Origin: Lactuca virosa | Taxonomy: Eukaryota; Streptophyta; Magnoliopsida; Asterales; Asteraceae | Assembly (NCBI GenBank): GCA_928212115.1 | Contig: CAKMRJ010003334.1 | Span: forward strand, 36,846,282 to 36,910,281 | DNA length: 64,000 nt | Direction of reading: 5' to 3' | Part shown: positions 11,710 through 23,417 of the stretch, piece after piece | Numbering within the stretch: position 1 is the first letter of the stretch | Layout: every line of letters starts with the position of its first letter | Notes under the pieces: generated by a model | Databases searched by the model: none | What the model was told of the DNA's origin: nothing | Seen by the model: only the letters and a program-made list of their open reading frames with translations | Program-made: the position numbers and the translations under genes

Positions 11710-12206
11710 AGGACAGGACATTAATTCTCCCTTCATTAAAAGTATAATGATAAATATAAAGTAACTAAACTATATTAAATTCCCAATCTTAGTTACTTTA
11801 AGAAAATGTGAATTTGGTGCTAACCCATGAAATTGCACTTTGCACCTTGTTAAGTCGTTAGTGGAGTGTGTGTGGTTAACCGGCACACTAATCTGGGACT
11901 GACAATGTGTGGCAAATGGTAGCTTGATGTTAATCATAGATCAATGGAGTGTGTGTGGTTAACCGGCACATTGATTAGGTAGTTGTAACATTAAGTGTAC
12001 CAAGTTAATTTGTATGGTTACTCACTCCTTGTTTGTGATCCTCGGCATCCCAGTCACAAACTTGAAGGGCATAATCGAGATTTAAACATGCCATTGAATA
12101 GTTCAATGAATCTCAAAAGATCTAGGAGTTTCAATTCATTTAAAACCTAATGTTAAATTTCGTTTTTCATGGTGGAAATTGGTAAATCGTCATTTACCTA
12201 CCTTCA

Positions 12207-12257
12207 AATATTTTGTAGCTTGGATTACGGCATCCCTCTTCCAAGTTATAAAATATT
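12207..12257 (+). other. 17-bp hairpin with conserved loop, element B
   Basis: Stem arms 12207-12223 and 12241-12257 pair at all 17 positions when two G-U pairs are allowed; loop 12224-12240 ATTACGGCATCCCTCTT. G-U pairing points to structure on the plus-strand RNA. It lies about 85 bases before the gag start at 12341. Confidence 0.7.
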
Positions 12258-12340
12258 GTGTTGGTGCCTAGCCTTAATATTTCATATTGGGTGTTATATT
12301 AAGGGCTTAAATCAACTAAACTTGAATTTCTCCCTCATAG

Positions 12341-13065
12341 ATGTCTAGTTATGACAACTATGGTCTTCCTTATCCTTTTGGATAAAGCTATCCTAATCAA
12401 GATGATATCCCAAATGACGATCAAGGTGAAAGATTAATCCATTTGTTGTGCATTAATGGGACTGAAAATCATACTTCACTTCCTCCACCTCCTCCAATCA
12501 ATTATTCTCCACTTTTCTCCCTAACCCACAAGTTCTTGAAAAGTTCAAGGTCACTCAATCCCTGTTGGCAAGCAATGTCCATATGTGCTCACATCTTGGA
12601 GATGAAGTCACATATTGACAAGTTGGGAGAGTTGGGTGTCGAAGTCTCAAGGAAGTTGGTTGTTGACTGGGTTCTTCAATCACTTCCTAAGTCATATAGC
12701 GGGTTCTTTGAAGGACTGCTATGTGACAGACCACGACATGACCCTTATTGATCTTACCTATTTGCTTGTTGCTTCTGAATCAGAAATGATTTGGAGCACT
12801 GGTAAAGCAAATTTGATTGGAAGATCTACTTCCCAAACTTTCATGACATTGACAAATGGAAACATTGGAAGTCCAGAAAAGTCTTCTCTTCCCAATGAAA
12901 GGGATCGGCCATAGTCAACCCGGTTGACCAAGTGGTAAAGAGAAAGGCTAAGTCTGAGATAGTCTCATGTACCATTACTAAAGAGTCCATATGTTTCTAT
13001 TGACAAAGGAAGGGGCATTGGTTGCGAAGCTGCCTTAGTTACCTGAAAGTTCACTAGGATGGTAA
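12341..13065 (+). pseudogene. gag of element B, broken
   Basis: ATG at 12341 and an in-frame stop 14 codons later. The longest piece (12443-12751) reads CAHILEMKSHIDKLGELG and SLPKSYSGFFEG, the Copia Gag core. A frameshift near 12730 moves the rest to another frame (to 12914). Around 12990-13045 a zinc-knuckle remnant with the GHWLRSC core is visible. Non-functional. Confidence 0.8.
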
Positions 13066-14739
13066 AAGTCAAAAATTTGACTATGCTTCAAGTAAAGTCC
13101 ACTATCTAACTCTATTAAGTTCCTATTTGGAGATTCTTATTACAAAATGTGACTAGGTCGCATTTTGATGTTTTGTAGAATCAAAAAAAGGAGAGGAAGC
13201 TTAGAAGAAGAGTATGTTGAATCAGATCGCGAAGATGGATTTCGATCGCATGATTCGAAGATCATAATTTTGAGCTGTTGTTTAAGAGTTATGATAGATT
13301 GCTTAAGAATAGATAACAACATAGTTTTCATATGTATTTGCATTGTAAGGATAATTTTTTCTGCAATTTTAAAATAAAAGGAAAATTTTTGATTTTATTT
13401 ATTTTAAGTATCCTTACAATGGGATTTGTGAAAATTGTTGTTTATATGATTCCATTGATAACAATATTGGAAAATGGATTTGATTCTTTCGTTTGTGGTA
13501 GTGTCATAATTTACCAAATAAGGAAAAATTCTCATCACCCAAGTTTCAGTTGGATAGAAACTTGGAATCATGCAACTTGTATTGTATGATGAATGAGAAT
13601 TTTCATCTTTGGGAAATTAAGACTAATTCCTTGTTCACATTTATATGTGAGTCAAGTGAAGGACTAAGAGATCGGGTACACTTGGTTGTGCGATGATCAG
13701 GTCCACCACAAAGAACGATAAGGCTATTCGTCATGATTTACTAAAGTTTAGTAAATATGGTTGTGCTTACAAGTTTAAGTATAATTCTGAAACATTGGAA
13801 AAGTTTCAATATATGGCAGGACAAATGAGAAGAATCAAATTAGGCAGAAAGATAAAATTTTCTCCAATCTGAAAAGATGGGAGAGTACTTAAGTATCATG
13901 TTTTATGATCATCTTAATGATTATGAAAAACCATATCACAATTGATCCTATAAGGACATCTTAGTGCAATTGCTTGACTAAGAAGAGGAATCATGAATTG
14001 TTGAAATGGTTAAATCAAAAGATGAATCATACTTCGTTCCAAAATTGAGTCTTAGAGTAATACTCCAAGATCGAGCCTGGAGTAACATAATGTTAAGAAG
14101 GTTTAAAACACTTATCAAATGTAGAGTAAAATGTTTTCTACTCTTGTACATTTGAAATTGGTGAGTTGTGATGTTTTGGATAAAACAAAGACCAACTAAG
14201 GCCAATTGTGTGAAGTGTTTTTCTTGATAAGAATCCGCACTAACTCTTGAATATTAGCTTTGTCAAGGAATGGTTCTTGACAAGAGAATCTTATATGTCA
14301 AGAGGTCGGTGGGAGTCTTAAAGATCTTGAAAAGTTTCAAGAACTCATCAAGGGTATTGTTTATCACTAGCACACGACTTGAGGTTTATAGCCTATCGTG
14401 TTGACATATTCTTATTTCTATGCCCATTCCAGTTAAAGTTGACTATGCATGTGAGTTCTATGAGTTATCAGTTGTTTGCATAACTACTTGGAAGCAATGG
14501 TAGGACCTTGTGCTGCCAGGTGGCAAGAAGTTAAGATTGAATGAGTTCCGTCCATATGAGTTTGGATTTGTCACTAACCTCCTCTTGTGGTTATGTTTTT
14601 GACAAATTCATATGGATAGGAACACATACACCATAAAATCTAAGTGTCATAAGGTTTCTCTTCGATTCATGAAAATGATGGTGAGGAAACGCTTTCACTA
14701 AGAAGATTTTAAGGAGATAGGAATTGTGATATTTGCATT

Positions 14740-14790
14740 CTCAAATTCAATTATGATTACGACATCCCTTTTCATAATTCGAATTGTGAG
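14740..14790 (+). other. Hairpin with conserved loop, element B (2)
   Basis: Arms CTCAAATTCAATTATG (14740-14755) and 14773-14790 pair at 16 positions with two one-base bulges; loop 14756-14772 ATTACGACATCCCTTTT. Confidence 0.7.
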
Positions 14791-14805
14791 CAATGACAAA
14801 GGTCT

Positions 14806-14858
14806 AAACATTTGAGACTATGATTACGACATCCCTTTTCATAGTTCTAAAATTGTTT
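14806..14858 (+). other. Hairpin with conserved loop, element B (3)
   Basis: Arms AAACATTTGAGACTATG (14806-14822) and 14840-14858; loop 14823-14839 identical to the previous one. Element A lacks the motif at the matching place. Confidence 0.65.
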
Positions 14859-15317
14859 AAACACACATGTGAGCTATCTAAGGAAAGGTGTATGATTTTG
14901 GGAAGCTTAGATAAAGTCTTATCGAAGCATCTCGGATCAGAAACCTAAACTTTGGTAATGAAAGTTAATAAAGTATTGATTTCTAGAAGTCCAGCTGATT
15001 TCTGGATACATATCAAAGCTAGTGGGAGCATAAGTGTTATGCTGATAAGAATATAATTATCATGGTAGTGGGAGCCTAATTATTATGTTAAGTGTTGCAA
15101 GTTAACAATGTTAATTTTAGAAAACAAAAGTTTCAATTTGCAAAGTTGTAGGGTTTGAAAAGTTGTTTTGCTATAATTAAGGGAGAAAAAATTATACTTC
15201 ATTCCAATTCTAAAAGCTTAAATTGAGATTTTAATCGAATTTAGTCAAGTATATATATGAATGTTATGTTGGAATGGTTCAACATAAGGAAATTCGATAT
15301 ATGGAAATATTAATTGC

Positions 15318-15375
15318 GTTCCCAATATTCGATTATGATTACGACATCCCTCTTCATAGTCCGAATTTTGAGAAC
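15318..15375 (+). other. Hairpin with conserved loop, element B (4)
   Basis: Arms 15318-15337 (GTTCCCAATATTCGATTATG) and 15355-15375, about 18 pairs with few mismatches; loop 15338-15354 ATTACGACATCCCTCTT. Element A lacks about 80 bases here, including the whole hairpin. Confidence 0.7.
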
Positions 15376-16452
15376 ATGGCTAACAGAAAAATTATAGCAA
15401 AAGACTAGTCTAGGATCATGTCTTTATGTGAGACATTATGAATCGTATCCCATATGCTTCGGGTATAGGATCGATTGCATATGCTATAATATTTCTGTGT
15501 TCTGAATTTTCCAAATGCCTAGGGCATTAAGAGGGAAAAAAGGACCAGAACTGTATATGACTAAAATGATTAACGAATTGTCGAGGACAATCTAAGGCTT
15601 ACCAAAGATTGGTTACTCATGGACAGTTGGAAGTATAGTGTTTATTTTGGAAGGACCATATTGACATATTCTGAAAAGAGGCAACTCTTGTTCAGTAGTG
15701 ATAGTCAAAATGGGAATATGGAAATGTTTCCATAAGTGGAAGTTATTCTTTAAATCCGTGTAAGATTAGAAAACTTAATGCAAGAAGGATGTTCAAAGGA
15801 ATGTACCTTGAATGTGAGACTTCGTTTCCATGGAATTACTCTCCATTGGAATACTTTGTAATGTCTGTTGCCAAGTCTTTGTGACTTTTGTGCATAGTCA
15901 TTACTAGAGGATCATTGCATATAAGTTTAGAATCTAACTGATTGGCAAAGAATCTTGTATTCTTACATTTGTCATAAGGATTTGGAATTATGAAATTAGC
16001 ATCATTGAAATGTTTTCAAATGATCTATTCCAGAAATAAAGGACCATAGGTAAAACATAGTGTGCATGCTTGTAGCATGGGACAACTATTGTTTTAGTTC
16101 AAGTATTAAGTTGATTATTTGAAACATTATACAATGAATAATGAGTAATCAACATGGCTCAAAAGTTTTTGGGCCATATAGGATTAGTATTATTCTTGTG
16201 TTTCACTTTGCATGTTTTGACTTCCCGAATAACTAGGTTATTCAAACCGTCCACAGTCGATCATACTTTGGAAGTAGGTATTGAGGCAAGACTGTCATGA
16301 ATGGGTCTGTAGTATGTCTAGATGTTTTAGACATAGCTGCAGTATTCATGAGTGCTCCTGGAACAAGATTCGAGTATTGGATTAAACTCACGCTCATTTA
16401 AATCACTTCATGGATTTTATCACGAGTTATCATGAGACGATAATATCTTATA

Positions 16453-17401
16453 GGGAAATCTCCAGAAAAGTCCTAAAATTTTAGTCTAATTTATGAAAAA
16501 GTCTCGAACTAATTTTTGTTTACAGAAAAGCACAGAATATCGGCTAAAACTTCGAAAAAATCCTTTTTGGCCGGTTTTCGTAGATTTAGCCGGTATTTTG
16601 TCCTTTTTCGTTTGTTTGCTCAAAATATTAGGACTTTTCTGAAAATTACTCGATAACCAAAATATTGGGACTTTTTGAAAATTACTTTGAAATTAATGGA
16701 TATTATTATTAACAAATTATTTATAAACATAAAAAATATTTTTTTATTATAAACAAAGGAAATACATTTGTTGCTAATTTCTAGGAATAAAATGGTCGAC
16801 TATGTACTTCTCTATTGTTTGTTGACCACTTCAAAGTCTCTTTGTTCTTCCGAAGTATCGTTGTGGTTGTCATAGTGAGAAGTAATCTATTAGGCGTGAC
16901 CAATACAAGAGTTGATAATATTTATTAATACACCAACATTATACCCACAACATTAGAGGAATGCTAACTAAGTACATCTCACCATCATACCCACAACAAT
17001 GCATAGGAAGAACGTAGAGAGTTTGAGTGGTCAGGAAGCAATAGAAAAGTACTTAGACCACCAATTTCTTCATAGAAATTAGCAACAAGTGTATTTCCTT
17101 TTTTTATAATAAAAATATTTTTGATGTTTATAATTGATTTGTTAATAATAATATCCTTTAATTTCATGGTAATTTTTAAAAAAGTCCCAATATTTTGGTT
17201 ATTATGTAATTTTTGGAAAACTCACAAAATTTTGAGCAAACTAACGAAAAAGGACAGAATACCGGCAAAATCTGTGAAACCGGCCGAAAAGGGTTTTTTC
17301 GACGTTTTAACCGGTATTTTGTGCTTTTCTATAAACAAAATTTATTTTGGGACTTTTTCATAAATTGGACTAAAATTTTAGGACTTTTCTGGAGATTTCC
17401 C
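16453..17401. mobile_element. Mutator-like foldback MITE with 9-bp target duplication
   Basis: Starts GGGAAATCTCCAGAAAAG and ends with the inverted complement. TATCTTATA flanks both sides (16444-16452, 17402-17410), an exact 9-bp duplication as in MULEs. The inverted repeats run about 440 bases each, so nearly the whole element folds back on itself. Element A at about 19490-19506 shows the empty site. No transposase; short ORFs are chance. Confidence 0.85.
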
Positions 17402-17903
17402 TATCTTATATTCTTCAAACGGAGACGTATGAGTTGTAGTTGCGAGTCGGTTGCACATTGACATATGTAAACGCACCAGTAACATGGATGTTATAAAACA
17501 TACCGTTGTGTGTAATTTGATGAGTGAGTACAAGTGAGCATTTGGGTCGACGTTTATCCATTTCTTTTACCCCATATGGATAAAAGCAATATCTGTGGGC
17601 CCCCTCGATGATTTAGTGATGACAACCTAAGTGCTCGGCCGAGCCTGGACTGATTTGATTTGTTCAATTAGTCGGTTGTCATAAATCAGAAATCCGGAAA
17701 CAACAGATGGACAGAGAGAATGATGATAATCCATGTCTCAGTCCATATGATATCTAGAATGGAGGAATATATTAACCATTATCTAATGGACACGTCATTG
17801 ACTAGGTCAGAGTTCGACAACGGCTTTTAAGAGCTACGATTGTTAGTCGGGATTTTAGAGTCATATTTCCAATAATGGTTTTAGACCAATCCAAGTGGGA
17901 GAC

Positions 17904-18674
17904 TGTTGGATTAGATGTCTAAGCCCATAACTATTATTGGTATGTACTCGACCCGAGAGTAGCATGGTCCATTTGGGTTGCATAACATCAGGACAATTTG
18001 TTAGGATGGACTTTTGAGAAGAGGTTATATATGATTTATTAATATATTATAAGTTCTAATATATTAATATGAAATCATATGATTTAATTAGTATTGATCA
18101 AGAATTAGTTTGGAATTAATTTAGTGATCAAAAGAGACTAATTAAATCTATGGGGACTAATTATGGTAATTGGTTATATTTATATGTGTTGGGCTTGTGA
18201 TCCATATTGGACTAAGTTTATGTATGGATACATAAAGAGTTGGGCCACATGAACCAGAAATCATAAAACCCATGGGTATGGATTTGGGTTATACCCATGA
18301 CTCTTGGAATCCTACATATAAATATATGCTCCATAACCTAAAAACATGTGCTTCTATTCTTAGAGATAGATAGACGGTTTTGGTGCATGGAATTCTCTCT
18401 CAAAATGTCATCCTTTGTCCTAGGTGAGTTGTGATTCCATTTGAGGTGCAACACTTGGGGCACTAAGTTCTTAAAGGCCAAAGTCTTTCTAGCAACATCA
18501 ACAACATCAAGAGGTATGTCTAAAACTTGTCTTATTATACATATGTTATTTGTATGCTAGTTGTAGGCTTAAAGCTTTGGAAACCATATGCATGTATAAT
18601 TAGAGAAAACATAGATCCAAAGCTTTTAGGGTTGTATGTGCACCATAGGATGTTGTAGTATACAAAACCCAACA
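17904..18674 (+). repeat. 3' LTR of element B
   Basis: Preceded by the polypurine tract (17891-17903) and ends ...AAACCCAACA. Same length as the 5' LTR, about 18 substitutions. Confidence 0.9.
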
Positions 18675-19530
18675 GAACCATAGTGACATGATTCTGGATT
18701 GAGATGATTCTTGATTAGAATTGATGGTCATATGGTTATATGGAAATGTTTCATAATGGGAGATGGTTGAAAAGTCTACATGTGAGTTGGAAACTTTAAT
18801 GCAAGAAAAGTATTCAATGAGTGTACCTTGAATTAGAACCTTCATTACCATGGAATTGTTTCTAGTAACAAAGTTGCAATGGGATATTCTGTAATATCAA
18901 AGACTCAGTCTTTGAGACTTTGGAATCTTGATATCACATGAGATTAATGCATGTTAAGTTGGAACTCCATCACATCTTGGATAGTGATAAGAATTTGGAA
19001 TTGTGAAATGAGCATCATTGGAATAATGTCCAGTTGATCTGTTAACAAAGGAATGATCATAGAGAGGCATAGTATGCATGTTCATAACATGGCATGACTG
19101 ATGTTTAATTCAATTGGTTAGTTGATTACTCGAAACATTATACAATAATTAAAGTCGTAACTATTATGGTGATTAATTAATAGAGATTATTTATATTAAA
19201 TAGAACTGATACCATAGTTAATTAGTTTATTATTGTGTTTCACTTTGTATGTTTTACTTCCTGAATGATTTGATTATTTGAATTCCACAGTCTTTCATAC
19301 TTTTGTAAGTAAGTAGTGAATTAATACTGTCATGAATTGAATTGTTGATTGTCTATGGGGAGTAAACATTGCAATAAGATTGCTACAATGTTCACGAGTA
19401 CTTATAAAAATATGGATTTTGAGTATTGGATAAACCCATGCTCAATAATTACTTCATGGATTCTATCACGAGTAATTGTGAGACGATAATATCTTTTATT
19501 CTTAAAACGGAGATATATGAGTTGTAATTT
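18675..19530 (+). pseudogene. Element A internal region, continued (3' pol and tail)
   Basis: Collinear with 15660-17460 of B once B's MITE is removed: GAAATGTTTC, GTCATGAATTGAATTG and the GAGACGATAATATCTT landmark recur in order. No reading frame survives. It is cut at 19530 by the family S solo LTR and resumes at 34571. Confidence 0.7.
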
Positions 19531-19732
19531 TGTAACATTCAGTTAAGGTGAGCAATTGTCAAGTTTAAAATTTCAAAGGATTTAACCCTACTCACGGCGT
19601 GAGGAATGTATGTCACATCGTGTGGAGTTTAATGAGTAAGCACATCACTTTTAGGTTCACGACGTAAGCACATATTGGCTAACGATGTGAGAGCTGCCTG
19701 AGAGGAAACCCTAATTTTGGGGGTTTTATTTC

Positions 19733-19742
19733 TATATTTAAA
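19733..19742 (+). promoter_or_regulatory. TATA-like box of solo LTR copy 4
   Basis: TATATTTAAA, preceded by AAACCCTAA...GGGGGTTTT (19706-19727), a decayed form of the telo-box palindrome of the other copies. Confidence 0.5.
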
Positions 19743-20640
19743 GGAAGTGAGGGCTAGGGTTAGCCCACCCTCAGCCTCGATCACCTATTTGCACTCCTTT
19801 TTGAAACCCTAACATCAATATTTGATCTTGAAGCTTATTTGTGGTGATTTTAGCCAAGGAAAAGAATAGGAAAAAAATCTAGTCTGCATTCAAGTCTCAC
19901 CACCAAGCATTTGCACATCTGTCTAGACCTTTTGTGAGTTTAAAGTTCATTTCTTTATGAGTCCATAAGATTAGATATATGTTTTTATGTGTAATCCTTC
20001 ATGTTCAAGATGATGTAGTGGTTGAAATCCATAAAGTTGCCAACTTTATGGATCTCCAGTGTCCCTTGAGCACTAAGATGGTTGAGTTTTATGGCTCTTG
20101 CATGAGATTTGATGTCATTTTTTCCTTTTTATGCCCTAGTTACTGTTTGGGACATGCATTGGACATGCATGTCCAAAAAGCCATGAATTTTATGATGTTT
20201 TGGATTAAATAAGACTCTATGGGGGATTTGGTTGATGGGCCAAAAAGAGATTAAGAGGTTCATTAAGAACTTCTGATCAGAGTGTTCTCACAACAAGAAC
20301 ACTAGGGGTGTCACGATGTGAGGATGGGGTTCCTTGACTATTTTGGACTTATTAGGTCATGACATGACCACTAGGGGTCACGATATGACGAGTGGACTGT
20401 AGGACTTTCGTGTGTGGATTGATTTTAACTTTGACCAGGGTTTGACCTAAGGGTATTTTGGGTATTTTGAGTTGTAATTGAGACTGGTCATTATCTGATG
20501 AATAGGTTACCTTTGAGTTGATATTCGAAGTTGTGTCCTGTTCAACGATCTTTTCTGTCTGAGAGGTGAGTTTTCCTCACTGTACTTGTGGATCGAAGGG
20601 ACCAAGGCCGGCCCATTGATATGAATGATTGATATCCTAA

Positions 20641-20704
20641 TATATTATATATATATATATATATAATATATATATATATATTATATTATATATATATATA
20701 TATA
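20641..20704. repeat. (AT)n microsatellite in solo LTR copy 4
   Basis: Interrupted TA/AT tract. The partial copy at 47412 also abuts an (AT)n tract. Confidence 0.8.
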
Positions 20705-20894
20705 TAATTATATGTTGAGTATGTGGTAGATCATTATGATTGTATGATGGTTGCTGATATGCGTTGGCTGGTAGATTTGTAGGACTACCTGTGATTCTAT
20801 ATGTATAATTATCTGTCTGCTGAATATGCTTGTTATCTGTTATATGTCGACATGTTATGTTGGGGTTGAGACTACTGCTTTGTGATATTAGTCA

Positions 20895-21025
20895 ACAGAC
20901 CGGGTCAATCCAACCGGGAGATTGTGGGCAAGGGTATTCCTTCCGGGAGGTTGTGGGTCAGGGTAATCCAACCGGGAGGTTGTGGACCCAGTACGTGACA
21001 TGCAGGGCAATTCAACCGGGAGGTT
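20895..21025 (+). repeat. CAACC-GGGA-GGTTG hairpin array
   Basis: Four degenerate units of about 30-40 bases, each with a five-pair stem and GGGA loop, and a fifth after the Sirevirus (34253-34300). Other family S copies have arrays at the same place with different stem sequences. The Sirevirus is inserted in the 3' arm of one unit. Confidence 0.6.
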
Positions 21026-21701
21026 TGTGAGAATAAGATCTTTGCGCAGGGACAAGGTTTGAGAACACAAACCTTGAGTGAATGCTTAAGATCAATGTCT
21101 GCTTAATAATGGATGTTCAAGTCGAGACTGGAAAGACCAGTCAAGTCTTAGATAATCAATTCAACAAAATGATCAAGACATTAATTTAGAATAAGTGAAT
21201 AGTGATCAGAGTAAAGTTAATAAATGAAGAACAAGAGGAATGTTTTAAATGTAATAAGAGTAAATGCCAAAAATGAGAGAAAAGATCCGTGGTTGACTTG
21301 TATTGAATGCTCCTACTTAAAGGAGAGAATGTTACAGCGAATTAACCCATGTGTTTACATAGGACCGGACAAAAGATATAATTCTGACATTCTGATTGTC
21401 CTAAATCAACATTAGACTAAGTCCTATGAAACGTTACATCAAAATACAAGACAAACGTAATAAATGCATAACAGACAAATTAACTTCATTCCGGACAAGT
21501 GATGTTCCGGAGATGAAAGTTTGGTTCCGGATCGAAAATCATTTCGGACATCAGGATCAGTTCCGGAATGCGTTCTTCTTCAAAATTCTTCACTCCCTTT
21601 CTTCAGCTCCGGACAGGTTCCGGATCACATCTTCCTTCGGAACCAACAGCCTTCGGAATATGTACTTAGGATTGCTAGAGGTTCACTTTCAGGTTCCAAC
21701 A
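21026..21701 (-). repeat. 3' LTR of Sirevirus 1
   Basis: TGTGAGAATAAG... to ...GGTTCCAACA on the plus strand. Contains a perfect 9-pair hairpin, CAAGGTTTG (21053-21061) and CAAACCTTG (21068-21076), with a 6-base loop, also intact in the other LTR (33604-33627). Confidence 0.9.
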
Positions 21702-21713
21702 ATCTCCCCCTAA
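21702..21713 (-). other. Polypurine tract of Sirevirus 1
   Basis: Minus strand TTAGGGGGAGAT directly before the 3' LTR. The AGGGGGAG core recurs in the integrase-reverse transcriptase linker (about 28531, 28570 and 28735). Confidence 0.85.
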
Positions 21714-21736
21714 GTGAACTTAGCAATCCATCAAGC

Positions 21737-23041
21737 TTAGTTCATTTCTTCCTTGATGAAGGTGTATGCTCGGAATAACCATTCTCGCACTGCAATGTAC
21801 CAAGTCAGTTGACTTACAAACTTTGCTTTAACCTGTTCCGGAGCATCAGACTTGGACGCCCGGGAAATGAACTTTTGCAGAGCTTTGGTAGGAACCAGGT
21901 GTTTGTCATGGACTCGGAAGAAGTCCTTCTTGTTTGTTCTCCTGGTGGTGTAGACAAACCCTAGAACCGGTTCTTCGATCGGACCATCTGCAAGAATTTC
22001 AGCTTCCGGAAGAACAAAGTCAATTTTTGCTACAAATTGTTCGGTTCCGTAGAGGTGAGCAAGTTCGTAATAACATCTGCAAAACTCGACAACATAGTCT
22101 TTGAGAAAGCTGAGAGCAGAGTGATAGGCACCCATACTGATTTCATCCATTTGGTTTTCTCTGAAGTACGCAGCAAGTGTGAGGATGTCGTTCAGATTCA
22201 TAGAAGGAAAATCCGCATCAGTTACAGTCTTTGGAGTTGGTTTGTTCCAGAGAAGATGGAAACGGAATAGAGGACAATTCAACTCAAATTTTACTAGGAT
22301 TTTTCTTCCAAAGCCATGAACCTTAGTGATCCTCTTTCTCGTCCATACCTCCTTGAAGGGCAGAGCATTCTTGGCGTAAAAGGTTTTGAGCCTTTCACGT
22401 TCGGTCCGGATGATTACTTCCGGATTGTCGTTTGGGTGGGGTGGAGCAAACTTTGTGTAGAACTTGCTGAAGGGAGAGAGAGGGAGATCTAGTTGATCAG
22501 TGTCGTGTGAGGGAAGGTCATAGTAGAGAGTTGGGATGATATCCTTGGCTTGAATAATGCCTTCACGACACAGAGGAGAAATGTCACGCATCGGATCGGG
22601 ATGATCTTTCAATGCTTGAATCAAGATGCTATCCTCCAGTGCCTTTTGAATTTCTTCCTCAGACCATCCAAGTTTTTGTTTAGGGGGAGGTCCGAAATGA
22701 AAGGCTTTTTATTCCGAAGTCATTGGTTTCTTCCCTTTGTCTCTCTGAAGAGCTTCAATAGCCATCTTCATGTTTTCGTCAATTACGAATTCCGGAGTAA
22801 GAGTTGGAAGTGGTTCTTCCGGAATGTCGTCTGGAGTGCGCAGAGGAGAGCCTTGATCAATAGGGGCTATTTTTGGTTCCGGAATTGGAGCAGGAGGAGT
22901 CATGGAGGGAGTGGCTCGGAAGGCTTGGGCAGTAAGGAAGGATTTTGCCTTAGCCATTTTAACAGCCATTTCGAAAGCATCCGGAAGAGAAGATGGCCAT
23001 GAAACGGCAGACCAAATTCTCTTCTGTTCTTCTGTCAACAC
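21737..23041 (-). pseudogene. Env-like ORF of Sirevirus 1, C-terminal part
   Basis: One frame from about 23070 to 21737, interrupted by a TAA at 22709-22711: 110 codons upstream, then 295 codons from 22624 plus readable residues between. It starts with a Pro-rich stretch and ends in a Cys/His-poor globular-looking part with RTNKKDFFRVHDKHLVPT. Function unknown. Sirevirus ORFs after pol are called env-like by position; I see no signal peptide or clear membrane span here, so a true envelope role is unsupported. A frameshift separates it from the upstream piece. Confidence 0.6.
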
Positions 23042-23417
23042 TTTCGGAGCAGTCAGCTTTGGGGCTTGAAGACCAAGAATCCCTTTGGGGCTTCATCCGA
23101 ATGTAGACATCGTAGTCTTTATCTTCTTCGTTTCCTTTAGTAATGCCCAGGATTTGGACATCTTCTTCGGAATCGAGGTCTTCATCCCGGAGTGAGAATT
23201 CCGAGGCTGGCTTCCATTTCCTGCTTGGGCCTTCTCCCCCTCTTGCATCGGTGACCTTGGAGACCGGTGCAAGCAACAAGTCTTCCTTGATGGCGTCAAG
23301 CTTGGAGAACACCTTCTGAAGACCGGTGGAAAGTTGAAGAGTCAGGGTGTCAAAGGCTTCAGAGGTGGGAGCTTGAGCGGACAGATGCTTGAAGGTGCTG
23401 CTAAGGATTTCGATCAT
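22959..23417 (-). pseudogene. Env-like ORF of Sirevirus 1, segment after an in-frame TAG
   Basis: Continues the 508-codon frame after a single TAG (23418-23420). Its last ~30 codons are out of frame: the family frame moves at about 23050-23090 to the C-terminal part. Acidic patches (DSEEDVQILG) and charged linkers; no domain recognised. Confidence 0.55.

Larger units (their letters stand above)
13066..15700 (+). pseudogene. Decayed pol of element B
   Basis: Same order as in A. 13752-13810 reads KYGCAYKFKYNSETLEKF (integrase core); 15438-15485 reads MNRIPYASGIGSIAYA (reverse transcriptase to RNase H region). No long frame remains. Three conserved-loop hairpins (14740, 14806, 15318) lie within it. 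Confidence 0.65.
10205..18674 (+). mobile_element. Copia element B nested in element A
   Basis: Two 771-bp LTRs (10205-10975, 17904-18674), primer site at 10977, decayed gag and pol, polypurine tract CCAAGTGGGAGAC before the 3' LTR. Target duplication GAACA (10200-10204) against GAACC (18675-18679). I count about 18 differences between the LTRs, near 97.7% identity. B is related to A along its internal region, so a family member jumped into an older one. A Mutator-like MITE sits at 16453-17401. Confidence 0.9.
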
